Origin: Pelobacter seleniigenes DSM 18267
GTDB lineage: Bacteria; Desulfobacterota; Desulfuromonadia; Desulfuromonadales; Geopsychrobacteraceae
DNA: 64,000 nt
Assembly (NCBI RefSeq): GCF_000711225.1
Contig: NZ_JOMG01000002.1
Span: 880,501 to 944,500, forward strand
Reading direction: 5' to 3'
The translations under genes and the position numbers were made by a program. Below, in pieces: positions 35,091 to 43,883 of this stretch. Position 1 is the stretch's first letter. Every line of letters begins with the position of its first letter. Below the pieces are notes generated by a model. It saw nothing but the letters and a program-made list of their open reading frames with translations, was not told the DNA's origin and did not search any database.

Positions 35091-36380
35091 ATGCCAATTA
35101 TGACTGCCAGACACTGCTCTCCAGTTTTTTCCTTTGCCGCCTTTGTCACCTGGCTTCTGGCCGTTCCCATGGATGGCCCACTGCTTTCTGCAAACGGGCT
35201 GCCGGCGCTGTCATTCTATTTTCTGCTGCCCCATGTGTTGGGCCTGTTTCTGCTCGGTTATCGCTGTTCAAAGGTGCAACTGGAGCGGCTCCTCCCCTAC
35301 GGGGCTGTTCTTACGGTCCTGTTGACCAGTCTACTGCCGTTTTTCGGCACGGCGCTCCCCTGGATCGGAATGCTCTTGGGATTCAGCGGGGCCCTGGTGG
35401 CGGTTGCGGCCTGCGCTCGCCTGCGGCAGTCGGCCACCCCTGTCGGCCATGCAGCAAGTGGTCTGGTCGGGGCCAATCTGGTGCTGTTTGCCCTGCTGAC
35501 TCAAGCACAGAACTCACCTTGGTTCTTCGCGCTCCTCAGCCTGCCCCTGCTCAGTCTGCTGCTGAAACCAAAAGCACTGCCTGCCCAGTCGTTGCAAAAA
35601 AGAAAATCCGCCCTGGGAGAACTCTGGCTGTTTCTGCCCTTTATTCTGCTCTTTCATCTGGTCGGCGGCCTGATGTACAGCTTTATGTACCCGGCTTATC
35701 TTGATCAGGCCGTGCTCCCGGGTCTGGAATTGTTTTTCTACATTGGGACGGTCAGCGCCAGCGCAAGGCTGGTCAAGAGCAGCCGCGAACTCTCCCTGAT
35801 GGGTGGAATCCTGCTGGCCATGCTGTCCTTTATCCTGCTGCAGACCCGGCAACCGCTGGCGGTGAATTGTGCCATGTTCAGTATGCAGGCGGGTCAGGGG
35901 ATCATCGACCTGTTTCTTATTGTCTATCTGCTCTCCTTTAACGAACCGATTCGCGCTTTCGGTTTCGGCCTGGCAACCCTGTGTCTCGGCGTCAGCGGTG
36001 GGCAGCTGCTCGGCGCCAGCCTGCAGCAATACGCCGGCAGCATCGCCCTAACCGGGCTGATCTGCCTGAACCTGGCCGCATTGAGCCTTTACTATTACCG
36101 CTGGCGCATTCAACAATGGTTTGCCGAGCAGAGTCCGTCCCAGCCGGTTGCCCAGCCCGAACCTGTGCAGATCACCCTTCCCGACAGCATCCGGCTGCAA
36201 CTGTCCGACCGGGAATGTCTGGTTCTCCAGCACAGTTTGAACGGGACGACCTACCGGGACATCGCCAGCCAGCTGGATATTTCGGAATCATCGGTCAAAA
36301 CCTACATGAAGCGGGTTTATGATAAGCTGGGGATGCGCAGTCGGAAGGACTTGGCCAGCTTGATCAACAGCCGGGGGTGA
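35091..36380 (+). CDS. Membrane-bound LuxR-type regulator (MFS-like TM domain plus HTH)
   Basis: The 429-residue protein has about twelve hydrophobic helices (residues about 10-345) resembling an MFS transporter, followed by a LuxR/GerE helix-turn-helix (LSDRECLVLQHSLNGTTYRD and ISESSVKTYMKRVYDKLGM, about residues 365-420). DNA binding from the membrane is known for such fusions, where the TM part is a likely sensor. The divergent lipoprotein gene is the natural target. The cupin gene 27 bases downstream is likely co-transcribed. Confidence 0.9.
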   Translation: MPIMTARHCSPVFSFAAFVTWLLAVPMDGPLLSANGLPALSFYFLLPHVLGLFLLGYRCSKVQLERLLPYGAVLTVLLTSLLPFFGTALPWIGMLLGFSGALVAVAACARLRQSATPVGHAASGLVGANLVLFALLTQAQNSPWFFALLSLPLLSLLLKPKALPAQSLQKRKSALGELWLFLPFILLFHLVGGLMYSFMYPAYLDQAVLPGLELFFYIGTVSASARLVKSSRELSLMGGILLAMLSFILLQTRQPLAVNCAMFSMQAGQGIIDLFLIVYLLSFNEPIRAFGFGLATLCLGVSGGQLLGASLQQYAGSIALTGLICLNLAALSLYYYRWRIQQWFAEQSPSQPVAQPEPVQITLPDSIRLQLSDRECLVLQHSLNGTTYRDIASQLDISESSVKTYMKRVYDKLGMRSRKDLASLINSRG

Positions 36381-36407
36381 GCGGCTTCCAAACCGTCAGG
36401 ACATGTT

Positions 36408-36752
36408 ATGCTAGGCAATATTTTTGACAAGTTACCGGTTGAGCTGGCGGAAGAAGAGTTCCTGGAGCTGGTTCACTCCAAAATGGTGCGCATTGAAAGG
36501 ATTGTCTCCAGGGGGCACAGTTCGCCGGCGTCCGGCTGGTACGACCAGGAAGAGCACGAATGGGTCATGGTGCTGGAGGGCTCGGCCACGATTCAGTTTG
36601 CAGACGGTCGTGAGCAGGAGCTGAAACGAGGTGATTATCTGCTGCTGCCGGCGCATGTCAAGCACCGGGTCAGCCGCACCGATCCAGCACAACTGACCCT
36701 GTGGCTGGCCGTTTTTTATCCGCCGTCCTGCAACGACGTCCCGGCCCCATAA
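36408..36752 (+). CDS. Cupin-domain protein
   Basis: The 114-residue protein is a single cupin barrel: SGWYDQEEHEWVMVLEGSAT (about residues 43-62) is motif 1 and GDYLLLPAHVKHRV (about residues 75-88) motif 2. Glu and His ligands for a metal are present in part (EHEW, HVKHR). It follows the LuxR regulator and could bind the signal or act on a small molecule. The substrate is unknown. Confidence 0.88.
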   Translation: MLGNIFDKLPVELAEEEFLELVHSKMVRIERIVSRGHSSPASGWYDQEEHEWVMVLEGSATIQFADGREQELKRGDYLLLPAHVKHRVSRTDPAQLTLWLAVFYPPSCNDVPAP

Positions 36753-36760
36753 GCGTACCC

Positions 36761-37399
36761 TCAGAACAGTCCGGAAAACCCGAGCCGTACGGAATTATCA
36801 ACGCCGACCCGCTCATCATCAACCAGGTCGCAACGAATGTTCTGATAGCTGATAAAGGCATTCAAGCGGGGAAAAAGAGCATAACTCAAACGAACTTCAG
36901 TTTCCATCAGGTGAGCTGAATCCCCAAAGGAAAAAACTTTGGGTGCATAGTTGAAACCGACCGATATCCCCATCCGCTCGGTGTCCGGAATGACATACTC
37001 GCCGCGCAAAGCGATGGCGATGTTCAGAAAATCGACTTTTCCATTGGCTTTTCCGGTATAGAGCTTCGCTCCGATACGCATTTGCAAGGTCGGGTTATCG
37101 ATAAAAGGCTGGCCGGCCAGGTCCAGTCCGCCGCTGAACATTTCGATATCCTTATCATCGTTGTGTAGGTAGCGTGCATTGGCGATAACGAGTCCGTAGT
37201 GGCCGCTGAACAGCTCGGGTAAGGCCTCTTCCGGTGCCGCAGGGGGAGCATCAGCGTTATCATTCTGATGCTGAAAAAGGTATTCGTACAGGAACTGAAA
37301 ACTGCTGTCGTTAAAACTGATTTCAGCGGTCCCGGCCCAAACCGGGGTCGTCAGCAGACAGAAGATAAACCCTAAAAAATATTTACGCCACATGGGCAT
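36761..37399 (-). CDS. YfaZ-like outer-membrane protein
   Basis: The 212-residue protein has a signal peptide (about residues 1-22, ending VWAGTA), beta strands with alternate hydrophobic residues (YGLVIANARYL, LQMRIGAKLYTG, IAIALRGEYVIP) and terminal LGFSGLF. The pattern fits the YfaZ barrel family, whose role is unknown. It converges on the cupin gene with an 8-base gap. Confidence 0.8.
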   Translation of the reverse strand: MPMWRKYFLGFIFCLLTTPVWAGTAEISFNDSSFQFLYEYLFQHQNDNADAPPAAPEEALPELFSGHYGLVIANARYLHNDDKDIEMFSGGLDLAGQPFIDNPTLQMRIGAKLYTGKANGKVDFLNIAIALRGEYVIPDTERMGISVGFNYAPKVFSFGDSAHLMETEVRLSYALFPRLNAFISYQNIRCDLVDDERVGVDNSVRLGFSGLF

Positions 37400-37630
37400 G
37401 CTACCCTTTCGTTATCCTCGCCGGGAAAACAGCGAGCCTTAGCTTCAGCTCCGCGAAGCGGTAGTTTACTGCGGAAGGATCTTTCCTGTCTGTTTGATCT
37501 TGACTACTTTTTGTTACAGTCGCTTCTACACCATAGCCAAGCCAGGCCCTGGTCCCGCTGGACGACTGGCGGATCGCCCATTCTTGATCTTTAGCGGCTT
37601 TTGCAGTAATTTTTGAGAATGGGGGATGCC
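37400..37630. other. Intergenic leader region
   Basis: About 230 bases lie between the YfaZ gene and a short leader frame. I found no convincing gene; a 110-codon minus-strand frame here crosses a terminator and shows no family features. The promoters of both flanking genes must lie here. Confidence 0.35.
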
Positions 37631-37678
37631 ATGAAGAGACCAGTTTTGAGAAACATTTGCCAAACCGCAGCCTGCTGA
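37631..37678 (+). CDS. Possible 15-residue leader peptide
   Basis: ATG at 37631 with GGGGGA five bases upstream opens the frame MKRPVLRNICQTAAC and stops at TGA 37676-37678, inside a terminator stem. This arrangement is known from attenuators. There is no run of a single amino acid, so a classical amino-acid sensor is unlikely. Confidence 0.3.
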   Translation: MKRPVLRNICQTAAC

Positions 37679-37707
37679 ACAAAGCAGGGGCGGTTTTTTG
37701 TTTTTTT
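37662..37707 (+). terminator. Rho-independent terminator upstream of the PAS kinase
   Basis: AACCGC...CCTGCT pairs with AGCAGG...GCGGTT and is followed by TTTTTTGTTTTTTT. It lies 145 bases before the kinase gene. It may end an upstream transcript or act as an attenuator together with the leader frame at 37631. Confidence 0.75.
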
Positions 37708-37851
37708 GACTGGCCGCAAGATCGCCTCGTCACCCGCTCCTATGCCCATCCCGGCCGGCGCGCTCCTGACGCTCAAACACCAGGGGTGACGGCAGGATAA
37801 TGCTTCTCGGCAACTCTGCCCGGGCATGTCCTTTTACCGAGGGAGAATGCT

Positions 37852-38970
37852 ATGAAGAGTTTTTTCGCTCCGGCCGCCAAAACGGGCTCAAAAAAACTGG
37901 CGGCGCAAATTGAAATTCTCAGCGCACACCCGGTGGTCAGTGGCCTGCTCTATTCCATCAACGGTCTGCTCGCAGTCCTGAACGAACAACGGCAGATTGT
38001 GGCGGTCAACGACTCTTTGTTGCAAATGCTCAACCTTGAGTCCGCTGACGAAGCCCTGGGCCTGCGACCGGGCGAAGCCCTGCAATGCACTTACGTGCAG
38101 GAGGAATCCGCCTGCTGCGGAACCACCAGGATGTGTTCGAGTTGTGGGGCGGCCATCGCCATCGTTTCCAGTCTGGAGCAGAATAAACCGGTGGAAAGAA
38201 TCTGCGCGCTGACAACCCGAAAAGGCGATGAGGAGATCGATCTTGCGCTGCAGGTCCGCTCCCAACCGATCCTGATCGACGGGGAAAGGTTCCTTTTACT
38301 GTTCCTTCAGGATGTCACCCTGCAGCAACAGCGGGCCGCCCTGGAACGGACCTTTTTTCACGATATCAATAATATGCTGGCGGCCCTGGAAGGCGCCAGC
38401 GAACTCCTGGTCAGGCAAACGCCGATTCCCCTGGCCAAAAATCTGCACCAGGCAGCCGTTCGCCTGCATAAAGAAATCGCCATTCAGCGTTGTCTGACCC
38501 AAACCGAATCCTGCAGCTACCAGCCCCTGCACCACAGGATATCCGCAGCAGAGGTGTTTAAGGAATTAAAAAACTTTTTTTCCACCCACCCGGCGGCCCA
38601 GGGCAAGTCTCTTCAGTTTACCGAAGCAGCCGCGGACGCCGTGGTGATCACGGATAGTTCCTTATTATCACGGGTCCTGTGCAACATGGTCACCAATGCC
38701 CTGGAAGCCACGGAGTCAGCGGGATCGGTCCGCATCTGGTCACTGGCGGACCCCAAACGCCTGACCTTTCATGTCTGGAACGATCAAATGATCCCAGCAG
38801 AGGTTGCCCGGCGTATTTTTCAGCGGAATTTCTCCACCAAAGAGCAGGCCGGGCGGGGGATCGGAACCTTCTCAATGAAGTTTTTCGGTGAGAAAATCCT
38901 CGGTGGAAAAGTCAATTTTCATTCTTCGCAGGAGCAGGGGACAACCTTCAGCTTTTCATTGCCGCGATAA
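37852..38970 (+). CDS. Cytoplasmic PAS sensor histidine kinase with Cys cluster
   Basis: The 372-residue protein has no membrane segment. A PAS domain (about residues 35-155) contains Cys79, 88, 89, 95 and 98 (ACCGTTRMCSSCGA), a pattern common in anaerobe PAS kinases and suited to an Fe-S cluster or metal (inference). The phospho-acceptor His170 is in TFFHDINNML, an atypical H box. The HATPase domain has NALEAT, an N box, and GRGIGTFSMKFFGEKILGGK. No response regulator is adjacent. A redox-sensing role is plausible. Confidence 0.87.
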   Translation: MKSFFAPAAKTGSKKLAAQIEILSAHPVVSGLLYSINGLLAVLNEQRQIVAVNDSLLQMLNLESADEALGLRPGEALQCTYVQEESACCGTTRMCSSCGAAIAIVSSLEQNKPVERICALTTRKGDEEIDLALQVRSQPILIDGERFLLLFLQDVTLQQQRAALERTFFHDINNMLAALEGASELLVRQTPIPLAKNLHQAAVRLHKEIAIQRCLTQTESCSYQPLHHRISAAEVFKELKNFFSTHPAAQGKSLQFTEAAADAVVITDSSLLSRVLCNMVTNALEATESAGSVRIWSLADPKRLTFHVWNDQMIPAEVARRIFQRNFSTKEQAGRGIGTFSMKFFGEKILGGKVNFHSSQEQGTTFSFSLPR

Positions 38971-39089
38971 AACCGGGAGCAGGCATCATCACGAAGCGGT
39001 TTGCAGTGACCAGCGCAAGAACGACTATGCATTATTCATTACAACCGCACTGACTGATTGTCTTGAGACGGAAAGAGGTTCATCAATTC

Positions 39090-39380
39090 ATGTGGGCGAA
39101 AAAATTTAATCCACAGGATCTTGAAATCATGCAGGAAAAAGCCTCCGCTCTGGGACGGGCCGGGGAAAAACTGGAAACGGCGCTTAATCGTTTTCGCCAG
39201 GCCCGGCAGGAAAATATGCCTGCCGCGCAATTAAATGATTTGTGCGTCGACGCGGCCACCCGGCTCTGGGTGCTGGCTGTCCAGCGGGAATCGCTCGGCT
39301 TCGTTCAGGATAATGAAAAATGGCTCAAGGAATGCTATCAGGTTCCGGCAGAAATCTGGCGGCAGTTTCGCCGCCTGTAA
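39090..39380 (+). CDS. Hypothetical protein (96 aa)
   Basis: The ATG at 39090 (upstream AGAGG) gives 96 residues, mostly helical and charged, with VDAATRLWVLAVQRESLGF near the middle and a C-terminal QVPAEIWRQF. I do not recognise the family. It lies 120 bases after the PAS kinase, same strand, and might be co-transcribed. Confidence 0.65.
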   Translation: MWAKKFNPQDLEIMQEKASALGRAGEKLETALNRFRQARQENMPAAQLNDLCVDAATRLWVLAVQRESLGFVQDNEKWLKECYQVPAEIWRQFRRL

Positions 39381-39526
39381 TCTAGCCGGACCGCTTATAA
39401 ATGCCTAACATGGCCAGGGTATAAAGATGCTCAGACGACTGCTTTCATCTGATCTTTTTTTATGATATGTATGATGAATAGTCACCCCGTGGCGATATCC
39501 AATCGACCATTTCCAAGGAGAAGTCC

Positions 39527-39799
39527 ATGAACATTTTCTTTTGCGGCCCGGCTGTCATGTCCCCTGATGGCGGTGTTTCCTACCGGGCCAAAGTTGACGA
39601 CGAAAGCATCTTCTGTCGTATGACATTGGCAGCATTGCGCGCCATCGACCCCGCCAACGGTGAGACCGATCCGATGTCTCAGTTCCAGGCCAGCAAATCA
39701 AGCCTGCTGGCCATTGCAGAGCAGAAAATCCGTGCCGGCCAGCTTGAAGAAAATCTGGTTTGGGTCACCGCTGAGGATGTTTCAAAAGACGCCATGTAA
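39527..39799 (+). CDS. DUF1488-like small protein
   Basis: AAGGAGAAGTCC precedes the ATG (90 residues). SPDGGVSYRAKVDDESIFCR (about residues 12-31) is similar to the opening of DUF1488 proteins, followed by a helix ending in QKIRAGQLEENLVWVTAEDV. Function unknown. It is a single gene, followed by a repeat-bearing gap. Confidence 0.65.
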   Translation: MNIFFCGPAVMSPDGGVSYRAKVDDESIFCRMTLAALRAIDPANGETDPMSQFQASKSSLLAIAEQKIRAGQLEENLVWVTAEDVSKDAM

Positions 39800-40014
39800 C
39801 TGTTCCCCCAGGCCCCCTGAAGGAGCCCACCGTTACCCCCTGCTCCTTCAGCACAGCTGCTGTTTAAAAGTCCCAACCCAGCCGCACCGGCTCATTTCCG
39901 GTGCCTTCTTGCTGCTGGGTTCCCCTGCCCCCGATTGTTTCTGCGGTCCACCCTCCCCTTCGCATTACCCACAAAATTATGTTAAAAAGATATCGTCGCT
40001 ATAATTAATTAAGT

Positions 40015-40192
40015 AGTTGCCATCCGGAAACTCCGAAGGGCAACGGCTAAGTTTTCAGATTGGAAACGAGAAATTTTTCGTTGTGGCAAGGAAATCAAGG
40101 GGTTGCGCGGAGGCGTAGTACTTTACGCCGCACAAGAAAACCCGCAGATCGACACCGCCACAGCGGAAAAGGGCCGTTTCCGGATGAAAACT
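40015..40192 (-). repeat. 178-bp MITE-like element, copy 2 (inverted)
   Basis: It begins AGTTGCCATCCGGAAACTC and ends GTTTCCGGATGAAAACT. AAGT flanks it on both sides (40011-40014 and 40193-40196). It is the reverse complement of the other copies and the same length. It lies 63 bases upstream of the MFS gene at 40256 and may carry its leader. Confidence 0.92.
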
Positions 40193-40255
40193 AAGTAGCC
40201 AAGAGGGTAATGAGAACTGGTCATCTCGACGGCAAAACACATGGAGGGCTTCACC

Positions 40256-41566
40256 ATGACACAACAGCACCTCGCCCAAAGTCTCTACGAAAAACTGGTC
40301 GGTGAAGAAGATGCCAGAGCTTGTAACTCCATCAGTGAAGAGGCCTGTCAGGTTGTCCCGGGTAATTTTCTGCTGATGGTTTTCAGCCATTTTTTCAGCC
40401 AACTCGGAGATGCGGTTGCCAATCCCAAAGTCGTTCTGCCCTGGGTCATGGAAACAATCCATGCCCCTTTATACCTGATCGGTTTCCTGGTGCCGATTCG
40501 TGAATCGGGCTCGCTGCTTCCCCAATTGGTCATCGCAGGCTTCATCCGCAAACAGGAGATCCGCAAAGGGGTCTGGATATTCGGCAGTATCCTTCAGGCA
40601 GCAGCCATGGTCAGTATCGGGATTGTGGCCTGGACCCTGCGGGGCGCGCTGGCGGGATGGTGCATCATCGCCCTGCTCACCCTGTTCAGTCTGGCCCGCG
40701 GGCTCAGCTCGGTCGCGTCCAAGGATGTCATCGGCAAAACCATCCCCAAAACCCGCCGCGGTCAGGTCACCGGCTGGTCCGCCAGCAGTTCCGGCCTGGT
40801 GACGGTCGGCCTCGGGCTGCTGTTTCTGTTCAGCTCCAACCAGGCGCTGACCCCGCTCAACTACGCCGTTATGTTGATCGCTGCCGGAGCCCTGTGGCTG
40901 CTCGCTGCGCTGGTTTATGCCCGCATCAAAGAATTCCCCGGCGCCACTGAGGGCGGCCGGAATGCCCTGGTCGAAGCCATCAAACGCCTTGATATTCTCC
41001 GCCGCGACCAACCGTTCCGGCGCTTTGTCATCACCCGTGCGCTGCTCCTCTGTTCCGCACTGACCGCTCCTTATTACGTGGTCCTGGCCCAGAAAAACCT
41101 GGGCTCTCCGGTCTCCCTGCTCGGCCTGTTCATTCTGGCCAGCGGTGCGGCCAGCCTGCTGTCCGCACCATTCTGGGGACGGTTCGCCGATCGCTCCAGC
41201 CGTAAGGTGATGATTGCCGCGGCGATCATGACAGCGATTCTGGGGATCAGCGTCTACCTGATCGACAGTGTCCACCCCGGCTGGCTGGCCCTGCCCTGGC
41301 TGCTGCCTGCGGTCTATTTCATTTTGAGTATCGCCCACCAGGGGGTCCGGGTCGGTCGCAAAACCTACGTGGTCGACCTGGCCGAAGGGAACAAACGGAC
41401 CGATTATGTCTCGGTCAGTAATACCATGATCGGCATCATCCTGCTGATCATGGGGTTCAGCGGTGCGCTCAGTACTGTTTTGTCCATCAGCACCATTATT
41501 TTGCTGCTGTCACTGCTGGGAGTCGCCGGAGCGGTCCTGGCCATCTCTCTTCCCGAAGTCGAATAA
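40256..41566 (+). CDS. MFS transporter
   Basis: The second ATG (40256) is preferred, as GGAGG lies just upstream (436 residues). About twelve transmembrane helices follow a soluble N-terminus of about 40 residues. FWGRFADRSSRKVMIAAAI (about residues 300-320) is an MFS motif-A-like loop, and GKTIPKTRRGQVTGWSAS is the paired loop in the first half. The substrate is not evident. It is a single gene. Confidence 0.87.
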   Translation: MTQQHLAQSLYEKLVGEEDARACNSISEEACQVVPGNFLLMVFSHFFSQLGDAVANPKVVLPWVMETIHAPLYLIGFLVPIRESGSLLPQLVIAGFIRKQEIRKGVWIFGSILQAAAMVSIGIVAWTLRGALAGWCIIALLTLFSLARGLSSVASKDVIGKTIPKTRRGQVTGWSASSSGLVTVGLGLLFLFSSNQALTPLNYAVMLIAAGALWLLAALVYARIKEFPGATEGGRNALVEAIKRLDILRRDQPFRRFVITRALLLCSALTAPYYVVLAQKNLGSPVSLLGLFILASGAASLLSAPFWGRFADRSSRKVMIAAAIMTAILGISVYLIDSVHPGWLALPWLLPAVYFILSIAHQGVRVGRKTYVVDLAEGNKRTDYVSVSNTMIGIILLIMGFSGALSTVLSISTIILLLSLLGVAGAVLAISLPEVE

Positions 41567-41791
41567 TTCAGGCGCTCTCCTGCTGACCTGCGACAAGGCA
41601 TAGCCCCTTTGCTGCCAATCGGCAGCAGAGTTCTTTGAAAATACCCGATATAAATGGTAAGCTTTCGCCAGCTTATTTCCCCATGTCCCGTCAGGAGACC
41701 GGCTGGACCGAGGTTTGCGGACTTTCGACGGCAGGCTCGGTCTGCAAGAGGCCGGGGAAATCAGCCAACCTCCGGACCAATGAGGATCTGC

Positions 41792-43768
41792 ATGCCTCGA
41801 ATGAGTTCAAAAAACCTGCAGGGACTTATTTATCGAAGTGCGCTGACCAGTTCGCTGGTTCCCATCCTGATGATCGAGCTGGCGCTGGTGCTGCTTTACT
41901 TCGGCATCAATGCCTATATCTCAGAGCACAACAAGCAAACCCTGTTCACTGAAGTCAGCCAACACCTTCGCGACGTAACCCGCCGGGAGGTCAACACTAT
42001 CAACACCCAATTGCAGGAGGTATCCCGCTATGCCGCCATCCTGCAGCGGGATCATGAAAAGTTCTTTGCCACCCCGGACAGCTGTTATCTTCCCAACGGG
42101 ACCCCAAGGTTTGCCGTTCACCGCAACGGGGCCTATTACAAAACCAATAACAACGGCGGCGCCAGCCTGTATTATTCGGCCTCAACCCCCATTGGGACCG
42201 TTGAGAAAAAAAAGGCGCTGTGCAGTGAAAAGCTGGATGACATCCTGATCTCCGTGGTGCAGACCAGCCCGATCATTACCCAGGCGTATCTGAATACCTG
42301 GGACAATATGGTCCGCATCTATCCGTTTCTGGACAATGCGCCCGAGCAGTTCGGGCCGGCCCTCAACCTGACCGCCTTCAACTTTTATTATCAGGCCGAT
42401 GCCCGCCACAACCCGCAACGGCTGCCGGTCTGGACCGGAGTTTATCTGGATCCGGCCGGCCAGGGCTGGATGATTTCCAATGTCGTCCCCATCTACCGGG
42501 GCGATTTCCTCGAAGGGGTCAGCGGTGTCGACGTGACCCTCGATGTCTTTGTCAAGCAGATCCTCGATCTCCAGCTGCCCTGGAACGCGCAGGCATTCAT
42601 GGTTGAGGAGAATGGCTCGATCCTGGCGATCCCGGCCGAGCTGGCAGAACTGCTCGGGTTGCCGCCGCTGAAAACCCAGGGGGCACCTCTGGCGGACACG
42701 GCGGTCCTGGCTCAGCGCGGCGAATACAACCTGTTGAGCAACCAGGAGTTGCCCATTGACGCAGCTCTCAAGGAGTTGTTTCTGAACCGGGCCGACCTGG
42801 CGGAACTGACGATTGCCGGGACCCCGTACCTGGTCAGCCAGGAGATCGTCCCGGCGACCGGCTGGCGGCTGCTCACCCTGGTTGACAAGTCAGCCATCTT
42901 TACGCCGATCTATGCGCTTGATGCGCTGAGTAAACGGATCGGAATCGGCGCCATTGTTGCAATGCTGTTCTTTTATGCGGCCTTCTTCCTTTACCTGCAG
43001 CATAAATCGAGCAGGCTGGCGGCCCGGATTGCGGAACCGATCGAAAACCTGTCCAAGCTGACCGGTGGCCTCGGCGCCGCTTTTGAGAGCGCTCCGCCGG
43101 GTACGGTCGGAATCAGGGAGATTGACCGGTTAAGCAATAACTTCAGCAATATGACCCAGGAACTCGGCAAACGGACCAAAGATCTCGTCGCCCTGGAATT
43201 GCGCGAAAAGATCAAGGAGAAAGAGGCGGAAATCCTTGAAACCCTGGCCTTGACCGACCGGCTGACCGGGCTGGCCAATCGCCATAAGCTCGACGAAGTT
43301 CTGGAGGATGAACTGGCCCGCTTCCGACGCTTCGGAATGCCTTTCGGCGTGATCCTGCTGGACCTGGACCATTTCAAGGAAGTCAACGACACCCATGGCC
43401 ATCAGGTCGGCGATCAATTCCTGAAAGAAACGGCTGAGCTGCTGGCGAATAAGACTCGCCAGACAGATACCACCGGACGCTGGGGCGGCGAGGAATTTCT
43501 GATTGTCTGCCCCAAAACCGACCACGACGGTCTACTCGAAATGGCCGAGAACCTGCGCCAGGCGCTCCAGGCCCATCACAGTTCCCCGGTCGGCCACAAA
43601 ACCGCCAGCTTCGGTCTGGCCCTGAGTCAGCCCGACGACAAGGTGCGGGATATTATCAGCCGGGCTGACAAGGCGCTTTATCTGGCCAAAAGCCGCGGCC
43701 GCAATCGGGTGGAATTCGGCCAACCGCTGCCGCCAGGTCCCAATCCGCAACCCACAAATCAACCATGA
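41792..43768 (+). CDS. Cache-sensor diguanylate cyclase
   Basis: I choose the ATG at 41792 (GAGGAT upstream, 658 residues). A transmembrane helix (about residues 20-40) leads to a periplasmic double-Cache region of about 330 residues (WTGVYLDPAGQGWMISNVVP), a second helix (about residues 387-408), a HAMP-like linker and coiled coil, then a GGDEF domain with the active-site RWGGEEF and the substrate loop DLDHFKEVNDTHGHQVGD. It should make c-di-GMP in response to an external ligand. The product motif is intact, and no EAL domain is present. Confidence 0.92.
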   Translation: MPRMSSKNLQGLIYRSALTSSLVPILMIELALVLLYFGINAYISEHNKQTLFTEVSQHLRDVTRREVNTINTQLQEVSRYAAILQRDHEKFFATPDSCYLPNGTPRFAVHRNGAYYKTNNNGGASLYYSASTPIGTVEKKKALCSEKLDDILISVVQTSPIITQAYLNTWDNMVRIYPFLDNAPEQFGPALNLTAFNFYYQADARHNPQRLPVWTGVYLDPAGQGWMISNVVPIYRGDFLEGVSGVDVTLDVFVKQILDLQLPWNAQAFMVEENGSILAIPAELAELLGLPPLKTQGAPLADTAVLAQRGEYNLLSNQELPIDAALKELFLNRADLAELTIAGTPYLVSQEIVPATGWRLLTLVDKSAIFTPIYALDALSKRIGIGAIVAMLFFYAAFFLYLQHKSSRLAARIAEPIENLSKLTGGLGAAFESAPPGTVGIREIDRLSNNFSNMTQELGKRTKDLVALELREKIKEKEAEILETLALTDRLTGLANRHKLDEVLEDELARFRRFGMPFGVILLDLDHFKEVNDTHGHQVGDQFLKETAELLANKTRQTDTTGRWGGEEFLIVCPKTDHDGLLEMAENLRQALQAHHSSPVGHKTASFGLALSQPDDKVRDIISRADKALYLAKSRGRNRVEFGQPLPPGPNPQPTNQP

Positions 43769-43883
43769 GATAGGATTGACCGACCCTGTTGAATCAGGAT
43801 CGTTTTCAAATCAGCAAAAAATGCTAAACTGATATCTTCGTTCTGGCTGTGCCAGACAAATTCCCCAACCACTGGAGGTCGCT

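Noticed and set aside
37401-37733. A 110-codon minus-strand frame upstream of the PAS kinase
   Set aside because: It crosses a strong terminator, has no ribosome site and looks random.
41404-41566. Minus-strand frames inside the MFS and GGDEF genes at 40-44 kb
   Set aside because: All overlap well supported genes and show no motif.
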